Assembly: GCA_913064925.1 (NCBI GenBank)
Contig: CAJYBN010000030.1
Location: 1 to 18,511, forward strand
Direction: 5' to 3'
From: an uncultured Peptococcaceae bacterium
GTDB lineage: Bacteria; Bacillota; Desulfotomaculia; Desulfotomaculales; Desulfallaceae
Length of the DNA: 18,511 nt
Below the pieces are notes generated by a model. It saw nothing but the letters and a program-made list of their open reading frames with translations. It was not told the DNA's origin and did not search any database. A program made the position numbers and the translations under genes. Shown here piece after piece: positions 6,439 to 14,913 of this stretch. Every line of letters starts with the position of its first letter. The stretch's first letter is position 1.

Positions 6439-7164
6439 TTGACACAAGTACCCGGGCGGTTCCGCAATAAGGAAGAGTACGTGCATGACATTTTTTCCTC
6501 CATAGCTCATCGTTACGATTTGTTGAACACCTTGCTCAGCTTCAACCAGGACAAGTACTGGCGGCGGTTTACCGTTCAACGTTCCGGGCTGCAGCCAGGT
6601 GGCACTGCCTTGGACGTATGCTGCGGCACCGGCATGCTAACCATCGAGCTAGCCAAACTGGCAGGCCTGCAGGGCAAAGTGGTCGGGTTGGATTTTTGTG
6701 AGAACATGCTGTCCCGGGCCGTGGAAAACATCAACAAAACCCCTTATGCCGGTACAATTAAACTTGTCCAAGGCAATGCCGTAGAGCTTCCCTTTGCGGA
6801 TAACTCCTTCGACTGCGCAACCATTGGGTTCGCCCTGAGAAACGTGCCGAGCATCAAGCAAACCATATCTGAAATGCGGCGCGTGGTTAAACCGGGGGGT
6901 AAGGTGCTTTCTCTGGAACTATCCAAGCCCAGTGTCCCCGTCTTTAAGCAATTGTATTACCTTTATTTCAACTACCTGGTGCCCGTGCTCGGGCGTTTGG
7001 GCATCGGCAAGGAAGGTCCTTACAGCTATCTTCCCAATTCACTCAAGGATTTTCCTCACCAAGATGAAATACGCGATCTGTTTGTGGAACTTGGCCTGCC
7101 GGACGCGCGCTGTTACGAGCTTACCGGCGGCATAGTATCCGTACATGTGGGAACAAAAATGTAA
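6439..7164 (+). CDS. menG: Demethylmenaquinone methyltransferase (UbiE/MenG)
   Basis: MenG methylates demethylmenaquinone with S-adenosylmethionine, the last step to menaquinone, at the membrane surface. It has 241 residues, the usual length. SAM-binding motif I is LDVCCGTGML (58-67), followed by VVGLDFCENML (81-91) and the UbiE signature FADNSFDCATIGFALRNV (119-136). The C-terminal YSYLPNSLKDFP is also typical. The start is TTG at 6439, with GGGAG ten bases upstream; it lies 17 bases after the HepS-like gene. The same family also acts on ubiquinone precursors, but the neighbours point to menaquinone. Confidence 0.93.
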   Translation: MTQVPGRFRNKEEYVHDIFSSIAHRYDLLNTLLSFNQDKYWRRFTVQRSGLQPGGTALDVCCGTGMLTIELAKLAGLQGKVVGLDFCENMLSRAVENINKTPYAGTIKLVQGNAVELPFADNSFDCATIGFALRNVPSIKQTISEMRRVVKPGGKVLSLELSKPSVPVFKQLYYLYFNYLVPVLGRLGIGKEGPYSYLPNSLKDFPHQDEIRDLFVELGLPDARCYELTGGIVSVHVGTKM

Positions 7165-7186
7165 CCGTAAAGGAAGGGTATAACCA

Positions 7187-8635
7187 TTGGCTTACGCGGA
7201 CTTGCATGCCTTTGTTAACAGGCTGGAAAAAAAAGGCCTCTTAAAGAGAATTTCCATCGAAGTAGACGCTTACCTAGAAATCACCGAAATCACCGACAGG
7301 GTTTGCAAGCAGGGCGGTCCTGCCCTTTTATTTGAAAATGTTAAAGGCTACAATATACCGGTTTTAACTAACGCGTTTGGCTCTTTGGAACGCATGCAGC
7401 TGGCCCTGGAGGTAGATTCACTGGACACCTTGGGCCAGGAACTGGTGAAACTGCTCCAGCCTTCTGAACTACCCAGCACCTTGATGGACAAGTTGAAGGC
7501 GCTGCCCAAGCTGGCTCAATTGTCATCCTTTCTACCCAAACTGGTGCGAACCGGGCCCTGTAAAGAGGTAATCATCAAAGACAAACCCTCGCTGTCTGAA
7601 CTGCCCGTTCTGCATTGCTGGCCGGAAGACGGCGGCCCGTTTATCACACTCCCCCTGGTATTCACCCGCGATCCCGAAACCGGCCGCCGCAACATGGGCA
7701 TGTACAGAATGCAGGTGTATGACCACCGGACCACCGGCATGCACTGGCACATACACAAGGACGCCGCCGAACACTACCGTAAAAACCGGGCCAAGATGCC
7801 CGTTGCCGTGGCCCTGGGCGCCGACCCGGCCACCATCTATGCGGCCACCGCGCCGCTGCCGCACGGTATCGATGAGTTGCTCCTGGCTGGTTTCTTACGC
7901 AAAGAACCGGTGGAACTGGTAAAATGCGAAACGGTAGACCTGGAAGTTCCAGCCAGGGCCGAAATCGTTTTAGAAGGTTACGTCGACCCGAGAGAGACCA
8001 GGCTGGAAGGGCCTTTCGGCGACCATACCGGGTATTACTCCCTGGCAGATCATTACCCGGTATTTCACTTGACCTGCATTACGCGGCGCAAAGATCCCAT
8101 CTATCCTGCAACCATCGTGGGCCGCCCGGTGATGGAAGACGCCTTTTTGGGAAAAGCCACCGAGCGTATATTTTTGCCCCTAATGCGCTTACAGCTGCCG
8201 GAAATAGTTGATATAAACATGCCGCCGGAAGGTGTCTTTCACAACTGTGTTATTGTATCCATACGCAAGAGTTATCCCGGCCACGCCCGCAAAGTGATGT
8301 GTGCATTGTGGGGCATGGGCCTAATGATGCTAGCCAAACTTATCATCGTGGTCGACGCCGAAGTTGACGTGCAAAACCTGTCCGAAGTCATGTGGCGCGT
8401 ATTTAACAACATCGACCCGCGCAGAGACGTGATGATAGTTGACGGGCCCCTCGACGCACTGGATCACGCTTCTCCGTTGCCCCTTTACGGGTCCAAAATG
8501 GGGATAGACGCCACCATCAAGTGGAAAGAGGAGGGCCACACGCGAGAATGGCCATCTGATATCGTCATGAGCCCGGAAATAAAAAAGTTGGTTGATAGGA
8601 AGTGGCAAAGCCTTGGCATTGGCGATAATAAATAA
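7187..8635 (+). CDS. mqnL: UbiD-family decarboxylase of the futalosine menaquinone pathway
   Basis: This UbiD-type decarboxylase of 482 residues uses prenylated FMN and a divalent metal. By context it removes the carboxylate of the naphthoate ring (the SCO4490 group of Streptomyces). Arg174 (MYRMQ) and the glutamates in DPRETRLEGPFGDHTGYYS (270 and 274) fit the Arg-Glu-Glu site of the family. IYPATIVGRPVMED (305-318) and SYPGHARKVM are further signatures. The start is TTG 7187, with AAGGAAGG upstream, 22 bases after menG. Its cofactor needs a UbiX-type flavin prenyltransferase, which is not in the window. Whether decarboxylation precedes or follows prenylation cannot be told from sequence. 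Confidence 0.88.
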   Translation: MAYADLHAFVNRLEKKGLLKRISIEVDAYLEITEITDRVCKQGGPALLFENVKGYNIPVLTNAFGSLERMQLALEVDSLDTLGQELVKLLQPSELPSTLMDKLKALPKLAQLSSFLPKLVRTGPCKEVIIKDKPSLSELPVLHCWPEDGGPFITLPLVFTRDPETGRRNMGMYRMQVYDHRTTGMHWHIHKDAAEHYRKNRAKMPVAVALGADPATIYAATAPLPHGIDELLLAGFLRKEPVELVKCETVDLEVPARAEIVLEGYVDPRETRLEGPFGDHTGYYSLADHYPVFHLTCITRRKDPIYPATIVGRPVMEDAFLGKATERIFLPLMRLQLPEIVDINMPPEGVFHNCVIVSIRKSYPGHARKVMCALWGMGLMMLAKLIIVVDAEVDVQNLSEVMWRVFNNIDPRRDVMIVDGPLDALDHASPLPLYGSKMGIDATIKWKEEGHTREWPSDIVMSPEIKKLVDRKWQSLGIGDNK

Positions 8636-9491
8636 AACGAAAATATTTTTAGAAATGATTCGTTTTGAACATACCGTTTTTGCGCTTCCCTTTGCATATA
8701 TGGGTGCACTGCTGGTAGATAAAAGAGTGCCCGGCAGCAGCGATTTGTTTTGGATTACCGCTGCCATGGTAGGCGCCCGTACAGCGGCCATGTCCCTGAA
8801 TCGTATCATAGACAGGCACATTGATGCCCTTAACCCGCGCACCGCCAACCGCGCCTTACCCAGGCGGCTGCTTACTGTGCAACAAGTATGGGTATGGGTG
8901 TTCCTGTCCTTCTCTTTACTTTTGTTATCGGCCTACCAGCTTTCGTCCCTGGCTTTCCGCCTGTCTCCACTGGCGGTGGCGGTATTGTCCTTTTATTCAT
9001 TTACCAAAAGATTTACCTGGACGTGCCACCTGTTTTTGGGACTGGCCTTGGGACTGGCACCCCTGGGCGCGTGGATTGCCATAGCCGACAGTTTTCATAT
9101 CGCGCCTGCATTATTGGGGGCGGGCGTAATTTTTTGGGTTGCGGGTTTTGATATCATATATGCCTGTGATGATTTTGCTTTCGACAGGAAGCACGGGCTT
9201 CACTCCATACCCGCCCGTTTCGGTATCGCCAAGGCGCTGAGCATTTCCTCTTTTTTCCACGTCCTGGCGCCGCTTTTTTTCTTGGCCACTGGCATCATCA
9301 TGCACCTTGGAATTTTTTATTTAATAGGTCTAACCATTGCGGTGATGCTGCTTTTTTACCAGCACCGGCTTGTTTCCCCCGACGACCTGAGCCGGTCAGG
9401 TGTAGCCTTTTTCAACTTAAATGGTGCTTTGAGCGTAGTGTTGTTTTGCTTCACCCTGCTGGATATCATTTTTCCCATAAGCGTTTTTTAA
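8613..9491 (+). CDS. mqnP: UbiA-family prenyltransferase for menaquinone
   Basis: This integral membrane prenyltransferase (about 292 residues) joins the polyprenyl chain to the naphthoate ring. Both Mg-diphosphate motifs of the UbiA family are present: NRIIDRHID (N-x3-D-x3-D) and CDDFAFDRKHG in a later loop. Hydrophobic segments are spread along the whole chain, consistent with eight or nine helices. The N-terminal MIRFEHTVFALPFAYMGALL is typical. The frame is open to TTG 8592, but AGGAAGTGG (8597-8605) sits seven bases before TTG 8613, so that start is preferred; it overlaps mqnL by 23 bases. The polyprenyl partner would come from a synthase aided by the HepS-like protein. Confidence 0.9.
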   Translation: MALAIINKTKIFLEMIRFEHTVFALPFAYMGALLVDKRVPGSSDLFWITAAMVGARTAAMSLNRIIDRHIDALNPRTANRALPRRLLTVQQVWVWVFLSFSLLLLSAYQLSSLAFRLSPLAVAVLSFYSFTKRFTWTCHLFLGLALGLAPLGAWIAIADSFHIAPALLGAGVIFWVAGFDIIYACDDFAFDRKHGLHSIPARFGIAKALSISSFFHVLAPLFFLATGIIMHLGIFYLIGLTIAVMLLFYQHRLVSPDDLSRSGVAFFNLNGALSVVLFCFTLLDIIFPISVF

Positions 9492-9506
9492 TAAGGAGAT
9501 GGGCTT

Positions 9507-10607
9507 ATGCTTAAGACAAATGACACCCTCCAGGCCATTGCCAACAAAGTAGAAAAAGGTGAACGGTTATCGCGCGAAGACGGGATCGCGCTTTTCCGTT
9601 CCCACGACCTGTTGGAAATCGGTAAAATGGCCAACATGGTACGAGAAAGAAAGCACGGCAAAAAAACATATTTCATCGTCAACCGGCATATCAACCACAC
9701 CAATATCTGCGTCAACAGGTGCAGGCTTTGCGCCTTCGGACGCGACGCGGATAGCCCGGGGGCTTATGTGCTTAGCCTGGAAGAAATTGAGCAAAAAATT
9801 GCGGCATGTGCAGACCAAAACATTTCTGAAATACACATTGTCGGCGGGCTGAACCCCGACTTGAAGCTTGACTATTACGTGGAAATGCTCAGGATGGTAC
9901 GCCGCAGGCTGCCACATGCGATCATACAGTCCTTGACGGCTGTGGAAGTGGAGTACCTGGCCAGGATGCACGGCATGACTTACCGGGAAGTATTGAGCAC
10001 GTTGCGCGACGCGGGCCTGGACTCGCTGCCCGGGGGAGGGGCGGAAATATTTGCGCCCCGGGTACGCCAAATAATTTGCCCCAAAAAAATTGACGGCGAA
10101 ACATGGCTGGCGATTCACGAAGCCGCGCATGAACTGGGCATGCGAACCAACGCCACCATGCTCTACGGCCACGTGGAAACCATCGAGGAGAGGGTGGACC
10201 ACTTGCTCCGCCTACGCCAGTTGCAAGACCGAACAGGGGGATTTCTCACCTTCATACCTTTGGCTTTTCACCCGAAAAATACCGCTCTGTGCAGCATGGG
10301 CTGTACGACTTCCACGACCGGCCATGACGATTTAAAAACCCTGGCCATAGCCCGATTACTTTTGGATAACTTCGACCACATCAAGGCCTTTTGGATTATG
10401 ATCGGCCCCAAACTGGCCCAAGTATCGCTGTCCTTCGGCGTTGATGACCTGGACGGTACAGTAGTCGAGGAAAAAATCGCCCACGACGCCGGGGCAGAAA
10501 CCGAACAATACATGGCGAGGGAAGAACTGGTATACATGATCAAAAGTGCGGGTTACTACCCGGTCCAAAGGGATACCCTTTACAACGTGATTAAGGAGGG
10601 ATTTTAA
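9507..10607 (+). CDS. mqnE: Aminofutalosine synthase (radical SAM)
   Basis: MqnE joins the enolpyruvyl-benzoate made by MqnA to S-adenosylmethionine, losing CO2 and giving aminofutalosine. The protein has 366 residues. The radical-SAM cluster motif is CVNRCRLC (Cys68, 72, 75). IHIVGGLNPDLKLDYYVEMLR, TAVEVEYLAR and AGLDSLPGGGAEIF are signatures of the MqnE/MqnC family; TAVE, and not SPPE, at that position suggests MqnE. ATG 9507 has AAGGAG upstream, 15 bases after mqnP. Its TAA stop directly abuts the TTG of mqnA, so the two should be translationally coupled. The distinction from MqnC rests on motif choice and on the second paralogue in the operon. Confidence 0.9.
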   Translation: MLKTNDTLQAIANKVEKGERLSREDGIALFRSHDLLEIGKMANMVRERKHGKKTYFIVNRHINHTNICVNRCRLCAFGRDADSPGAYVLSLEEIEQKIAACADQNISEIHIVGGLNPDLKLDYYVEMLRMVRRRLPHAIIQSLTAVEVEYLARMHGMTYREVLSTLRDAGLDSLPGGGAEIFAPRVRQIICPKKIDGETWLAIHEAAHELGMRTNATMLYGHVETIEERVDHLLRLRQLQDRTGGFLTFIPLAFHPKNTALCSMGCTTSTTGHDDLKTLAIARLLLDNFDHIKAFWIMIGPKLAQVSLSFGVDDLDGTVVEEKIAHDAGAETEQYMAREELVYMIKSAGYYPVQRDTLYNVIKEGF

Positions 10608-11444
10608 TTGCCTCGCCTGCGCCTGGGCCAAGTGGATTATCTAAACTGCCTGCCGGTGTATCACGCCCTGGAAGAAGGGTTGCTGGAAGGCGATTTTGTG
10701 CTGGTCAAGGGAACCCCTGCCCGGTTAAATAAATTATTCCTGCAGGGATACCTGGACGTCACGCCCATATCATCCATCGAATACGCCAGGAACGTTGATA
10801 AGTGCTTAATTTTGCCCAATATGTCCGTCAGCGCGGACGGGAAGGTGGAGAGCATACTTTTTTTTAGCCATTTGCCGCCGACGGAACTGGAAGGTAAAAA
10901 GGTTTGCGTAACCACCTCCTCGGCTACATCTGTGGCACTATTGCGCATTCTTTTCGAACATTATTACCACGTGGAGGTGGAAATACAGCCGACCCCACCC
11001 CATTTAGAAACAATGTTGGCCGGGGCAGACGGGGCACTGCTCATCGGCGACGATGCCATGCAAGCGCGCTACGCCCTGCATGATAAAAACATAATCGTTA
11101 CCGATCTGGGTGAATCCTGGAAACAATTTACAGGTGAAAAAATGGTCTACGCCGTGTGGGTGGTCAGTTCGGCGGTAGCCAACGCAAACCCGGAAACCGT
11201 CAACCAAATCGCCAATCTGCTTTACCAGTCTAAAATGATCGGTTTGTCCCGTCGCAACGAGCTGGTCGACAAGGCGCATGCCCGCACGCATCTTCCCCGC
11301 GGGCTGCTGGATAATTACTTCGATACCATCCACCACGGCCTCGGCGAAGATGAACGCCGGGCCTTGTTGACGTTTTTCGACTACGCATACAAGAGCGGCA
11401 TCATCGAAGAGCGGGTCAAGTTGAAAATTTGGGGTGAGCTTTAA
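10608..11444 (+). CDS. mqnA: Chorismate dehydratase
   Basis: MqnA dehydrates chorismate to 3-[(1-carboxyvinyl)oxy]benzoate, the entry step of the futalosine pathway. The protein has 278 residues with the periplasmic-binding-protein-like fold but no signal peptide. Typical segments are RLGQVDYLNCLPVYHALEEG at the N-terminus, GTPARLNKLFLQGYLDVTPISSIEY, the STSATS-like VTTSSATSVALLR, and LLIGDDAM. The start is TTG 10608, immediately after the mqnE stop, with AAGGAGGG inside the mqnE end. The stop overlaps the ATG of mqnC by one base (TAATG). Confidence 0.93.
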   Translation: MPRLRLGQVDYLNCLPVYHALEEGLLEGDFVLVKGTPARLNKLFLQGYLDVTPISSIEYARNVDKCLILPNMSVSADGKVESILFFSHLPPTELEGKKVCVTTSSATSVALLRILFEHYYHVEVEIQPTPPHLETMLAGADGALLIGDDAMQARYALHDKNIIVTDLGESWKQFTGEKMVYAVWVVSSAVANANPETVNQIANLLYQSKMIGLSRRNELVDKAHARTHLPRGLLDNYFDTIHHGLGEDERRALLTFFDYAYKSGIIEERVKLKIWGEL

Positions 11445-12511
11445 TGAAGGACGTCCCCGCCCTGCTGGAAAAAGCCGTATCCGGCCGCCGGCTTTCCCTG
11501 GAAGAGGGCATCTTGTTGATGGAAAAAGCGGACCTGCTGGCGTTGGGTACTGCGGCCAACCGCATCAGGCAAAAGCTCCACCCGGACGGCATAGTAACTT
11601 ATGTAATAGACCGCAACATCAACTACACCAATGTGTGCGTGTGCGGCTGCCATTTTTGCGCGTTTTACCGGCGGCCTGGCGACCGTGACGCCTACGTTAT
11701 TGACAAGCCCCAGCTCGACAAAAAAATCCGAGAAACGCTGGCCGCCGGGGGCACGGAGCTGCTTATACAGGGCGGTCTGCATCCCAGTCTAAACATAGAC
11801 TTTTTTATTGACATGCTGCGTTACATCAAAAAAAATTATGACATCCACATCCATTCCTTTTCCCCGCCGGAAATTGTCCACCTTTCCCGGCTTTCCGGCC
11901 TGCCGGTGGCCGATGTTTTAGCGCAGCTCAAACAGGCCGGGCTGGACTCGCTGCCCGGCGGGGGAGCGGAAATACTGGTTGACCGGGTAAGAAAACTGAT
12001 CAGCCCCAATAAAATCAGCTGGCGCCAGTGGATGGAAGTTATGGACGCAGCCCACAGGCTGGGCATGAAAACCACCGCTACCATGATGTTCGGGCACGTG
12101 GAAACACCCGCCGAGCAAGTAAAGCACATGGTCAGGGTGCGCGAACAGCAGGATGCCACCGGCGGCTTTACCGCCTTTATTCCCTGGAGCTTCCAGCCCC
12201 GCAACACTAAACTGGGAGGGCAGACGGCAGGCGGCGCTTTATACCTGAGGGTGCTGGCGATGGCGCGCATCATGCTGGACAATATACCAAATATTCAAGC
12301 GTCCTGGGTCACCCAGGGGGCTAAAATGGCCCAAGTGGCATTAAACTTTGGAGCCAATGATTTCGGCAGCACCATGCTGGAAGAAAACGTGGTGCGCGCG
12401 GCGGGGGTAAGCTACCGGGTTGGATTGAAAGAAATACGCCGCGTGATTAAGGACGCCGGTTTTACTCCGGCCCAGCGCAGGACGGATTACACGCTTGTGG
12501 AACAGGCATAA
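11444..12511 (+). CDS. mqnC: Cyclic dehypoxanthine futalosine synthase (radical SAM)
   Basis: MqnC cyclises dehypoxanthine futalosine to the spiro intermediate later processed by MqnD. The protein has 355 residues. The cluster motif is CVCGCHFC (Cys65, 69, 72), with an additional cysteine at 67. YVIDRNINYTNVC, LIQGGLHP, HSFSPPEI and AGLDSLPGGGAEIL are typical; SPPE marks MqnC against MqnE. FTAFIPWSFQPRNT is another family segment. The start ATG shares its A with the mqnA stop. It is the last gene of the operon and is followed by a strong terminator. Confidence 0.92.
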   Translation: MKDVPALLEKAVSGRRLSLEEGILLMEKADLLALGTAANRIRQKLHPDGIVTYVIDRNINYTNVCVCGCHFCAFYRRPGDRDAYVIDKPQLDKKIRETLAAGGTELLIQGGLHPSLNIDFFIDMLRYIKKNYDIHIHSFSPPEIVHLSRLSGLPVADVLAQLKQAGLDSLPGGGAEILVDRVRKLISPNKISWRQWMEVMDAAHRLGMKTTATMMFGHVETPAEQVKHMVRVREQQDATGGFTAFIPWSFQPRNTKLGGQTAGGALYLRVLAMARIMLDNIPNIQASWVTQGAKMAQVALNFGANDFGSTMLEENVVRAAGVSYRVGLKEIRRVIKDAGFTPAQRRTDYTLVEQA

Positions 12512-12517
12512 GCAAGT

Positions 12518-12550
12518 TCTCCACACCTTGCTCAGTGTGGAGATTTTTTT
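12518..12550 (+). terminator. Intrinsic terminator of the menaquinone operon
   Basis: TCTCCACAC (12518-12526) pairs perfectly with GTGTGGAGA (12535-12543) across an 8-base loop, followed by seven Ts. It begins six bases after the mqnC stop. The end of the T-run overlaps the -35 of the next promoter. Confidence 0.92.
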
Positions 12551-12578
12551 ATCAACTGGGGCCTGATTATGGTAAAAT
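12549..12578 (+). promoter_or_regulatory. Extended -10 promoter of the acyl-CoA synthetase gene
   Basis: TTATCA (12549-12554, four of six -35 matches) is followed after 18 bases by TAAAAT (12573-12578), preceded by TG and one base (an extended -10). Transcription should start near 12585, leaving a 45-base leader that holds an inverted repeat and the ribosome site. Confidence 0.6.
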
Positions 12579-12591
12579 TATTCTGTGTAGA

Positions 12592-12607
12592 GAATGAGCA
12601 TTCATTC
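12592..12607. promoter_or_regulatory. Inverted-repeat operator resembling a FadR box
   Basis: GAATGA (12592-12597) and TCATTC (12602-12607) are perfect inverted halves separated by GCAT. The Bacillus subtilis FadR (TetR family) consensus is TGAATGA-N4-TCATTCA; this site matches its inner six bases on both sides with the same spacing. It lies about 8-23 bases after the predicted transcription start, a good place for repression, and in front of a gene for an acyl-CoA-forming enzyme. The regulator itself is not in the window. Confidence 0.5.
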
Positions 12608-12630
12608 ACCAGCAAAAGGGAGGAGTAAAT

Positions 12631-14778
12631 ATGAACAAGTCTTTGGAACAAGAAATAAGCAGTATGCTGCCCCTCTTTCAGCCCGAATCCATAGCCATCA
12701 TAGGCGCTTCCAGCAACCCCGCAAAGCCTAGCGGCCAGCCGCTGGTGGCTCTTACCAGCTGCGGCTTTAAGGGACAAGTCTACCCCGTCAACCCCAAGTA
12801 TAAAACCTTGTTAGATCTACCTTGCTACCCTTCCCTCAGGGACGTACCCGGCAAGGTAGACCTGGCCATAATAGCGGTGCCGGCCAAACTAACCCTGCCC
12901 GCCCTTCACGACTGCGCAACCAAGGGGGTTAAAAGCGTCATTATTTTTACATCGGGCTTCGCTGAGGTAGGTCCGGAAGGGGCCAGGCTTCAGCAGGAAA
13001 TCGCCTTCGCGGCCAAAGAAGCCGGCATGCGCATTTGCGGCCCCAACTGCATGGGTATTTTTAGTGCGCGGAACGCCTTGATGGCCAACTTCGCCATAAC
13101 CGAGCTGCCCGAACGCGTGCTGGTGCCCGATTTTCTGGGTTTTATCAGCCAAAGCGGCGGGTTCGGTGCAGCCATTTACGAAATGATCAAGGATAGGGGT
13201 TTTGGTTTCAGCCACTTTGTCAGCACCGGCAACGAAGCCGACCTGGAATTCTCTCATTACCTGGGTTACATGGCTTTAGACCCGCATACCAAAGTCATTG
13301 GCGGGTACCTGGAGGGGGTCAAGGACGGGCAGAAATTCCTGCAGGCAGCCGACCTGGCCCTGCAACACAAAAAACCGGTTTTGCTGCTCAAGGCGGGGCG
13401 CTATCCCGTGGCTGCCCGGGCCGCGGCTTCGCACACCGGCGCCATGGTGGGTTCGGAAAAAGTATATAATGCTGTATTTAAGCAAAAGGGCATTATCCGG
13501 GTGGAAAGCCTGGAAGAGTTTCAGGTCATGCTTGCGGTATTGGCCGGCGGTAACTTACCCCGCAGCAACCGGACAGCCATACTGGCCACCTCCGGCGGCA
13601 GCGGTGTAATGCTAGCCGATAAATGCGCCCATTACGGCCTGGAAGTCGTCCACCTGCAGGAGCAAACCAGGGCCCAGCTGGACGACATTTTGCCGGAATT
13701 TGCCTCGTCGGCCAACCCGGTGGACATCACTTCCGCCATCATGACCCAGCCGGGCCTGCTGGAGCAATGCGCCGAAATAGTGATCAATGATCCCAACGTG
13801 GACATCCTTATAACTGCCTTCTGGGCGGTGCACGGCGACCGCAGCAACCTGGAGCAGATGATCAGGGTGGGCAAACGGGCGCAAAAAACCGTACTAAACC
13901 TGGTATGGGGCCCGGAGCAGGTCTCCAGAGAAGTGATCAATCTCCTCAACGAGCACCTCATCCCCGCTGCCAGGGAAGCTGACTTTTCCATTAAGGCCCT
14001 GTCCGCACTGGCTAAGTATAGGCAGTTTACGGAAACGAGGCAACAGGTTCCCACCGGATTGCCCGCCATACCGCCCGATGCCAAACAGCGGGCCTCTTCG
14101 ATACTGCTTGGCAAACCACCGGGTACCAGCTTCTCCGAATACAGTGCCAAGCAGGTACTACGGGCCTACGGCATACCCACCACCCGTGAATCGCTGGCCT
14201 CAAGCCCCGATGAAGCCGTGCAAGCAGCGGAAGCCATCGGCTATCCGGTAGCGATGAAGATAATGTCCCCGGATATTTTACATAAAACCGAGGCCGGGGG
14301 TGTTATTTTGAATGTGACTTCTGCCGGCGAGGTGCGGGAGTGCTTTGACAGAATAATGGCCAACGCCCGGGCTTACAAACAGGATGCCCGCCTGGAAGGT
14401 GTCCTGGTCCAGGAAATGTTGCCCGCTGGCACGGAAGTGATCGTCGGCATCAACAGGGATCCCGTTTTCGGCTCAACGGTGGTCGCCGGGCTGGGAGGTA
14501 TTTTCGTAGAAGTGCTGCAGGACGTCGCCCTGCGGGTTGTGCCCGTTTCGCCAGCGGACGCCGCCGCCATGCTGGAGGAACTGAGAGGAGCCAAGGTGTT
14601 GAAAGGCCTGCGCGGCCAGCCTCCCGCCGACACCAAGGCCGTTTTGGACATTATCCTGCGTGTCTCCCGCCTGGCCCAAGACTTCCCGCAAATCGCCGAG
14701 CTGGACATCAACCCGCTGCTTGTCTTTCCCGAAGGCGGCGGCGCCTGCGCCGCCGACGCGCTGATAATCACCGGCTGA
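12631..14778 (+). CDS. Acyl-CoA synthetase (NDP-forming), fused alpha-beta
   Basis: This enzyme of the acetate-CoA ligase (ADP-forming) superfamily interconverts an acyl-CoA plus ADP and phosphate with the free acid plus ATP. In order, its 715 residues hold a CoA-binding Rossmann domain (IAIIGASSNP, 21-30), two succinyl-CoA-ligase-like domains and a C-terminal ATP-grasp domain (about 500-715). His268 in ASHTGAM is the expected phosphohistidine of the alpha part, and His551 in HKTEAGGV the second histidine known in the beta part. ELDINPLLVF is a beta-subunit signature. No GNAT domain is present, so it is not the acetyltransferase type. ATG 12631 follows GGGAGGAG (12618-12625). It has its own promoter, operator-like site and terminator. 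Acid substrate is unknown; acetate, propionate or branched-chain acids are possible. Confidence 0.9.
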   Translation: MNKSLEQEISSMLPLFQPESIAIIGASSNPAKPSGQPLVALTSCGFKGQVYPVNPKYKTLLDLPCYPSLRDVPGKVDLAIIAVPAKLTLPALHDCATKGVKSVIIFTSGFAEVGPEGARLQQEIAFAAKEAGMRICGPNCMGIFSARNALMANFAITELPERVLVPDFLGFISQSGGFGAAIYEMIKDRGFGFSHFVSTGNEADLEFSHYLGYMALDPHTKVIGGYLEGVKDGQKFLQAADLALQHKKPVLLLKAGRYPVAARAAASHTGAMVGSEKVYNAVFKQKGIIRVESLEEFQVMLAVLAGGNLPRSNRTAILATSGGSGVMLADKCAHYGLEVVHLQEQTRAQLDDILPEFASSANPVDITSAIMTQPGLLEQCAEIVINDPNVDILITAFWAVHGDRSNLEQMIRVGKRAQKTVLNLVWGPEQVSREVINLLNEHLIPAAREADFSIKALSALAKYRQFTETRQQVPTGLPAIPPDAKQRASSILLGKPPGTSFSEYSAKQVLRAYGIPTTRESLASSPDEAVQAAEAIGYPVAMKIMSPDILHKTEAGGVILNVTSAGEVRECFDRIMANARAYKQDARLEGVLVQEMLPAGTEVIVGINRDPVFGSTVVAGLGGIFVEVLQDVALRVVPVSPADAAAMLEELRGAKVLKGLRGQPPADTKAVLDIILRVSRLAQDFPQIAELDINPLLVFPEGGGACAADALIITG

Positions 14779-14801
14779 TGACCAAACGGTAATGCCGTTA
14801 C

Positions 14802-14831
14802 GGCGCAACCGAACAAAGGTTGCGCCTTTTT
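14802..14831 (+). terminator. Intrinsic terminator after the acyl-CoA synthetase gene
   Basis: GGCGCAACC (14802-14810) pairs perfectly with GGTTGCGCC (14818-14826) across a 7-base loop, followed by TTTTT (14827-14831). A smaller hairpin, AACGG/CCGTT at 14785-14799, sits just before it. Confidence 0.92.
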
Positions 14832-14854
14832 CCCGGCTCGGTTCCGGGTTTCCC

Positions 14855-14883
14855 TTGCGTTAAGCCAGCGGCTGCCATATAAT
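14855..14883 (+). promoter_or_regulatory. Sigma-A type promoter of selAB
   Basis: TTGCGT (14855-14860) is followed after exactly 17 bases by a perfect TATAAT (14878-14883). The start codon of selA at 14914 lies about 30 bases downstream of the -10. Confidence 0.75.
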
Positions 14884-14913
14884 GTTTTATACAGTTGATG
14901 CAGGAGGGTAATC

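Noticed and set aside
9567..10202. Minus-strand open frame of 211 codons opposite mqnE
   Set aside because: It is antisense to a clear radical-SAM gene, and its translation is rich in His, Pro and Arg as expected for a shadow frame.
14779..14913. selC (tRNA-Sec) in the gap before selA
   Set aside because: The gap is fully explained by a terminator, a promoter and a ribosome site; no cloverleaf or long variable arm could be drawn.
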